From Epithemia pelagica (Eukaryota; Bacillariophyta; Bacillariophyceae; Surirellales; Surirellaceae), in contig OX337240.1 of assembly GCA_946965045.2 (NCBI GenBank), positions 186,001 through 250,000 on the forward strand: a stretch of 64,000 nt of DNA. Direction: 5' to 3'. Under the pieces are notes generated by a model. The model was not told the origin of the DNA. It searched no databases and saw only the letters and a program-made list of their open reading frames with translations. A program made the position numbers and the translations under genes. This document shows, one piece after another, positions 59,339 through 64,000 of the stretch (the stretch's first letter is position 1; every line of letters begins with the position of its first letter).

Positions 59339-59981
59339 GGGGACGAGACTGTTGGGTGCCGCTGGGAACGGCTACTACTCCCACATAGAGACGAGTCCAG
59401 TACTCTAGAGCCTCAACGTTTCCTCGCCAATCAGGATGAAAAACTCACTGGAATCCCAACCAAACGATATAGAATACTGCTGTTCCCCAAGCAAGTTTGT
59501 GTTTGGGTGTTGTTGAGGTGGTGGTGGTTTTCAACCATGCGTGCTTGACACAACAACAACAACACCAACAACAAATAATGAGAAGAATGGCATTCGTCAC
59601 GTACCAATTCTACTACCAGACAAGGTGACCACCAGGATTGCTTTTCTTCTTATATATCCATGGAGTGAGATGAACCTTGTCGTCACTTTCGTGTCGTTTC
59701 CTATTATGCAGTGTCCCAGCAAGAACACAGCTTTGGATGGACACATACCAGTCCGTGTCCCTTGGTGGTTTTTGTTCTTTTTATGGGACACTTGTACCAT
59801 GGAGAGGCTTTCGTGGGCCTTCTTGTCGATCGAGCGACCCGTCGTCCAAGACAGACTGTAGTATCGTTCCACATGCTTTTTGTTGTGGTCACGACGGTGA
59901 ATCGTAGTAGTAGTAGTAGTAGTTGTGGAGGACAAGGAGACCAAATTCCTCGGTCCATACTGGTGGTGAATGACAAAAAGA

Positions 59982-60066
59982 AACCAACCAACCAACCAAC
60001 CAACCAACCAACCAACCAACCAACCAACCAACCAACCAACCAACCAACCAACCAACCAACCAACCA
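59982..60066 (+). repeat. (AACC)n microsatellite
   Basis: About twenty perfect AACC units over ~85 bases. Confidence 0.95.
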
Positions 60067-60776
60067 ATCGAGCATTCCAAACCATTCGAGGGGAACGAGG
60101 CACACACTACCAAGAATAACCAATGGAAGAGGACAATCGTCGTCCGTGTCCTTTCACACCGTCTAGGTAATAGAACAACACGATATAGAGAGATACTAGA
60201 GGCAGGCATTCCAAGAATAAAAAGGGGATTCGTTTCAAAGCAAGTCGAGGATTGCCGAGGAGCGAGCTAGAAAATGGATCCTAGAGCTATATATAGAGTA
60301 GTCTCTAGAGGTAGCTGTGGTAGCCAGAAGTCCCGGAACCTCCGAAACCCATTGAGTCCGTCAGTCCATCGTCCGAGACTCGGAATCCCAAAAAACAAAA
60401 AATCCAAACCGTGCTCCCCCAAGAACGCAACGGTTGAAATTTGGGGGACCACCAAGGGAGAATTTTTTCAAAAAAAGGAGAGCGCCCAGCCAGAAAGAGG
60501 ACACGACACGGCACACGGCACCAACCAAAAAATCCAAACAAACTCAACGACATCTTCTTCTCAAAATATCGTGTAGGGCAAACCTCTCTTCCCATTGCAT
60601 TTGTAAAAGAGAGCCTTCGGCTTGTGACTCTCGCTCTCTCAACAACAATCGTTTGTTTCTCCTATTACTGTGTTTTTGTTGGTAGCCAACCAAGAAAGAC
60701 AACCACACCGCCACACCTCTTTTTTGCTGGATGCAAGTGGATCGATCCAAAGAGGTGTGCACGACGACCACCGTGT

Positions 60777-60800
60777 GATTGATTGATTGATTGATTGATT
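60777..60800 (+). repeat. (GATT)n microsatellite
   Basis: A short run of GATT units upstream of gene M. Confidence 0.9.
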
Positions 60801-60954
60801 CGGACTGGACGACGACGACGACAAGGATTGAATTGGATCGCTTCTCTCCGTAGAGTGCAAAGTGTTGAATCCAAACACACACTGGCACACACAAACGAGA
60901 GGAGAAACAAAAAAGTCTTTTTTTGGCAAAGAAAGAGAAAGAGACTGAGACTGA

Positions 60955-63900
60955 ATGGATCCACATTCGACGCTCTTTTCCGCGGCCCACGCCAACGACC
61001 AGGACGACATGGATCGTCCCACCATGGAGGAGAACCACGATGCACCCGCACGCAACGAAAAAGAACAGCAAGACCAAGACGCCTTGTTGGAGGAGGAGGA
61101 TACCGGCGAGATTACCACGGACGATGAAGACGAACATTTGCGAGCCACCCGCAACAAAAGTAGTAGCAACAACACGCACTACTTGTTGGGGCAAACGCAG
61201 CCCTACGACGACCACGACAAGGACGACGACGACCGTGAGGAACCCTCGGAACCGGTCGAACAGCAGAGTCTCGTCTCGGGCGATTCGACCCGGTTTCACG
61301 ATGAACCACCGTCTCTGCCAGGAGGAGGAACAACAGAGGACCCGCACCAAGGAAAACAAGAAGACAAGCAAGATCGGTTTGTGGATGACCATCCTGACGA
61401 CGACAACAAGGTAGAACAAGTCCAAGGAGTAGACGAACAAGACGACGACGAAGAAGAAACGGATCAATTTCCCACCACCACTCCTACGGCCGGTACGACC
61501 ATGAGGATGGATTCCGACAATGTATCGGTCGTGTCTCACAAGAGTAGTGCCCGCACGCAAAAGGAATGGCAATATCGACCCCACGGGGAACGGGCCTTGT
61601 ATTATCCCGACCAGGACAATCGCACGGTTCGACAGTTTGTCAATCGCAATCCCCTTCCACAGCGACAACCGGGCGACTTGGCGGGATCCTTGCATCGCTA
61701 CACGTCTCGGTACAGTACCCGGTATTTGCAAACGTTGCGCAAATTGGATTTTTGTCGCGACGATCGCAAGCAGGACATGACGTGGGGACGACGGTGGGCC
61801 TTGCATTTGCTCGATACACCCTGGTACAATCCCCGGGCCCGGCCGACCGCCACCACGCCCGATGAATTGCTGGGTCTCGTGGCATCCTCGTCCAATAGTT
61901 CCATATCACCCGCACCGGTGCGTCGCAGTCCTGGTCGACCGTCACAGCGACCGGAACAAGCGCGCCTCATGCATCGAGGAACGCATCACAGTCATGGCGA
62001 CGATGGGGCTTCCTTTTCCTCCATTTCCGTCTCTCTGGCCTCGGCCAGTGTCGCCACGGGAACTCCCCCACGCACCACCACCACGACAAGTCCCTCTTCG
62101 CCACGCGGCGTGGTTCATCATGCGACGACAGCCTCGACGCGCAGTACCCGCACGACGCATTCGTCCACGACCAAACGACCCGATACTCCCACCCCGAGCG
62201 ATGCCCATCCCTTTACCAAGGCGACCCAGGAACTGCCCTCGTTGGAAAAAGCATGGGCCTGTACGTATACCCCTTGTTTTGTTTCATACAATGCAGTTAC
62301 AATGCATTGGGATCCTCACAGTTGTGGACTTTTCTTGTCGTGTGTTGTTCTTGTTCTTGTGGTTGTGGTTCTTGTTCTTGTGGTTGTGGTTGTGGTTCTA
62401 CGACACCATAGACTTTGAACATGTCGCCTTGGCTCGTTACATTGTGTCACCCTCGTCTTCGACAAGTAAAAATGCCTCGTGTTGCAATAATAAAAGTGCT
62501 GGCTTGGATCGGGCCGATGCCAATGAACATTACTTACCGACCAAATTGTATTCGCCCTGGTGGTGTGCCACACCGCATGCCCAATTGGGCGATTGGGGCT
62601 TGGGTATGGGCCTGTACTTTTCGGCCGTGCGGGCCATTGGCATTCTCATGTTGTTGGTGGGCCTATTGAATTGGCCCAATTTGCAATACTATGCCAGCAG
62701 CGACTATCACAATCCATCCAATACAGCCCAAGCAGAGGATGCCTATGAGTCGTTGCGACCCGTCTTGCAAGGATCGGCCATTTGTACCGATACCACCTGG
62801 GTGCCCTGTCCCGATTGTACCTCCACCTACTTTGCCAGTGACCGATTGGTCACCACCGCCACCAAGGTGGGTGGCGCCAATGGATCGATGCAAACCACGA
62901 CGTTTGCCTTGCGCAACAATTGTGTGGCCATTGATAGCGTAGGGGAAACGGGAGTGTCCAATTACTTGACCTTGCTGCTCATTGTCGTGGGCCTCTACCT
63001 CGTCAACAAGTACTTGTCTGCCATGGAAATTACCTTTGATGAAGATGAACAAACGGCGCAAGATTATTCCATTGTCGTCAAGAATCCACCCGGCAATGCC
63101 ACGGATCCCAAGGAATGGCAAGACTATTTTGAACAAGAAGCCTTTTTTACGCACGAAAATCATTCATCCTTGGACGACCAAGACGACGACAAGGACGACG
63201 ACGAAGAACAACCGCAGTCGGATGAAGGCGAAACTCGTCCCACTCGTCGTAAACCACGTGGTCACAGTCGTCACCGTCCGCGTCGTCCGCATGTCACGGC
63301 TTGTACCATTGCCGTGGACAATGACTTGTTGGTCCGATGCCTCGTCGAACGCCGGGAAGTGTTGCGTCGTTTGGAATTCTTGGTCGATCCGGGCACAGCC
63401 CTGGATTCCTTGACCTTGGCCCGTGTCGCGGCCAAACTGGAACGCCATCGTACCGTCTTGCAATCCTTGTGGGCCCACGTGATTTGGCCCGGCATTCCCG
63501 AATACTTTGCCCGTCTCGTCGTCTTGACGGCCAAAATTCAAGGTCTGGCCCAACAGGCGTACCCGGCCACCAAAATTTTTGTCACGTTGGAAACCGAGGC
63601 CTCGCAACGCGCCATTTTGTCCGCCTTGACCGTGGGGAAACATCATGTCAAGCGCAACAACTCGGCCGCCTTGCCTTCCAGCAACAGTCCGCAAATGAAC
63701 AATCCCTTCTTGTTTCGGGGCAAACAAGTGTTGCATGTCAAGGAACCGGATGAACCCAATACCATTCGATGGCAAGATTTGAATGAAACCACGTGGAATC
63801 GAATCAAACAACAAGGCATTACCACCTTGGTATCCTTGGGTCTCATTATTCTCAATGCCTTTGTCATTGGTAAGGTCCACGATAGTTCCATTGTCGCCTC

Positions 63901-64000
63901 GGCCTTTTTGGTGGCCTTGACCAATGTGCTGTTCCCCACCTTGGCCAAGTTCATGACCTCGTTTGAAAAGCACGCGTCCGAGGGAAGCAAACAACGATCC
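60955..64000 (+). CDS. M: large multi-pass membrane protein, possibly CSC1/TMEM63-like, 3' end outside the window
   Basis: Exon 1 is 60955-62260 from the first ATG after the leader. A 151-bp intron (GTACGTATACC to CACCATAG) ends at 62411, and exon 2 continues past the window end; phase 1 is kept. The N-terminal ~215 residues are acidic and disordered, and ~300-430 are Ser/Thr/Pro-rich. After the splice come YIVSPSSSTSKN, WWCATPHAQLGDWGLGMGLY, a helix (AVRAIGILMLLVGLLNW), a Cys-bearing loop (DTTWVPCPDCTSTYF), a second helix (YLTLLLIVVGLYLVNKYL), an acidic/basic cytoplasmic stretch, then IFVTLETEASQRAIL, VKEPDEPNTIRWQDLN and a third helix (ITTLVSLGLIILNAFVIG). The EPDEPNTIRWQDL block resembles the EP-x-D-x-x-W-x-N-L motif before the pore helices of CSC1/TMEM63 osmosensitive channels; an anoctamin-like protein is the alternative. 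The channel call is tentative. Confidence 0.6.

Larger units (their letters stand above)
58786..60954. other. 2.2-kb noncoding region with simple repeats
   Basis: No convincing gene on either strand; open frames here are made by simple repeats (for example a Gly-Trp-Leu-Val repeat from AACC). The right part holds the promoter and leader of gene M. A short charged frame near 59150-59300 (plus) has no start and no recognisable family. Confidence 0.45.

Noticed and set aside
59597-60209. Gly-Trp-Leu-Val repeat proteins
   Set aside because: They are produced by the (AACC)n microsatellite, which is open in several frames.
1-64000. Variant genetic code as an explanation for in-frame stops
   Set aside because: TAA, TAG and TGA all terminate otherwise well-supported frames here (for example genes A, B, pol, I1, J2), and the stop in H2 is a sense CGA in H1.

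Overview
The window looks like nuclear DNA from a diatom or a close stramenopile relative. The evidence is short GT-AG introns, a Ty1/copia element with a very large gag, a Crypton-type tyrosine-recombinase gene of the kind known from stramenopiles, serine/glutamine/aspartate-rich protein tails, and host genes (an AONS-like PLP enzyme, a membrane-anchored kinase-like protein, a long acidic membrane protein) resembling diatom families as I know them. I cannot name the species. All family calls come from reading motifs by eye; no search was run.

Layout. 1-2.5 kb: a decayed macro-domain gene whose 3' end is repeated three times, then another frame-broken coding remnant. 3.2-12.9 kb: a complete, young-looking copia element on the minus strand (503-bp LTRs, 5-bp target duplication) sitting inside the reading frame of a host gene. 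13.3-15 kb: a low-complexity ORF, then hairpins and short repeats. 15-31 kb: a visibly AT-richer island with a divergent pair (A minus, B plus), a convergent pair of related Cys-rich genes (C, D) and a giant minus-strand gene (F+E). B resembles the transposases of Plavaka/KDZ (CMC-type) DNA transposons. F+E joins two RING fingers, a long charged low-complexity region and a C-terminal domain that looks like an Fe(II)/2-oxoglutarate double-stranded beta-helix. I read the island as a candidate large DNA transposon with cargo, the most novel part of the window. It is followed by a repeat field (30.9-32.3 kb).

33-36.4 kb: a decayed Crypton with at least six exons and three in-frame stops. 36.8-37.5 kb: a 711-bp inverted-repeat element with a TTA target duplication. 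37.5-45.9 kb and 48.9-57.3 kb: two direct copies of an ~8.37-kb segment, each with a membrane-anchored PhyH-like dioxygenase gene (H), an AONS-like gene (I) and a kinase-like gene (J). The copies carry different lesions: H1 has two frameshifts, H2 a nonsense codon, and J1 has lost a splice acceptor. The 3-kb spacer holds a small secreted-protein gene and a 1.38-kb element with 86-bp terminal inverted repeats.

57.6-58.8 kb: another probable dioxygenase-fold gene interrupted by TAA. 58.8-60.9 kb: noncoding DNA with simple repeats. 61-64 kb: the 5' part of a multi-pass membrane protein gene that runs off the window.

The genes do not form a pathway. The main story is mobile-element activity, segmental duplication and ongoing gene decay.
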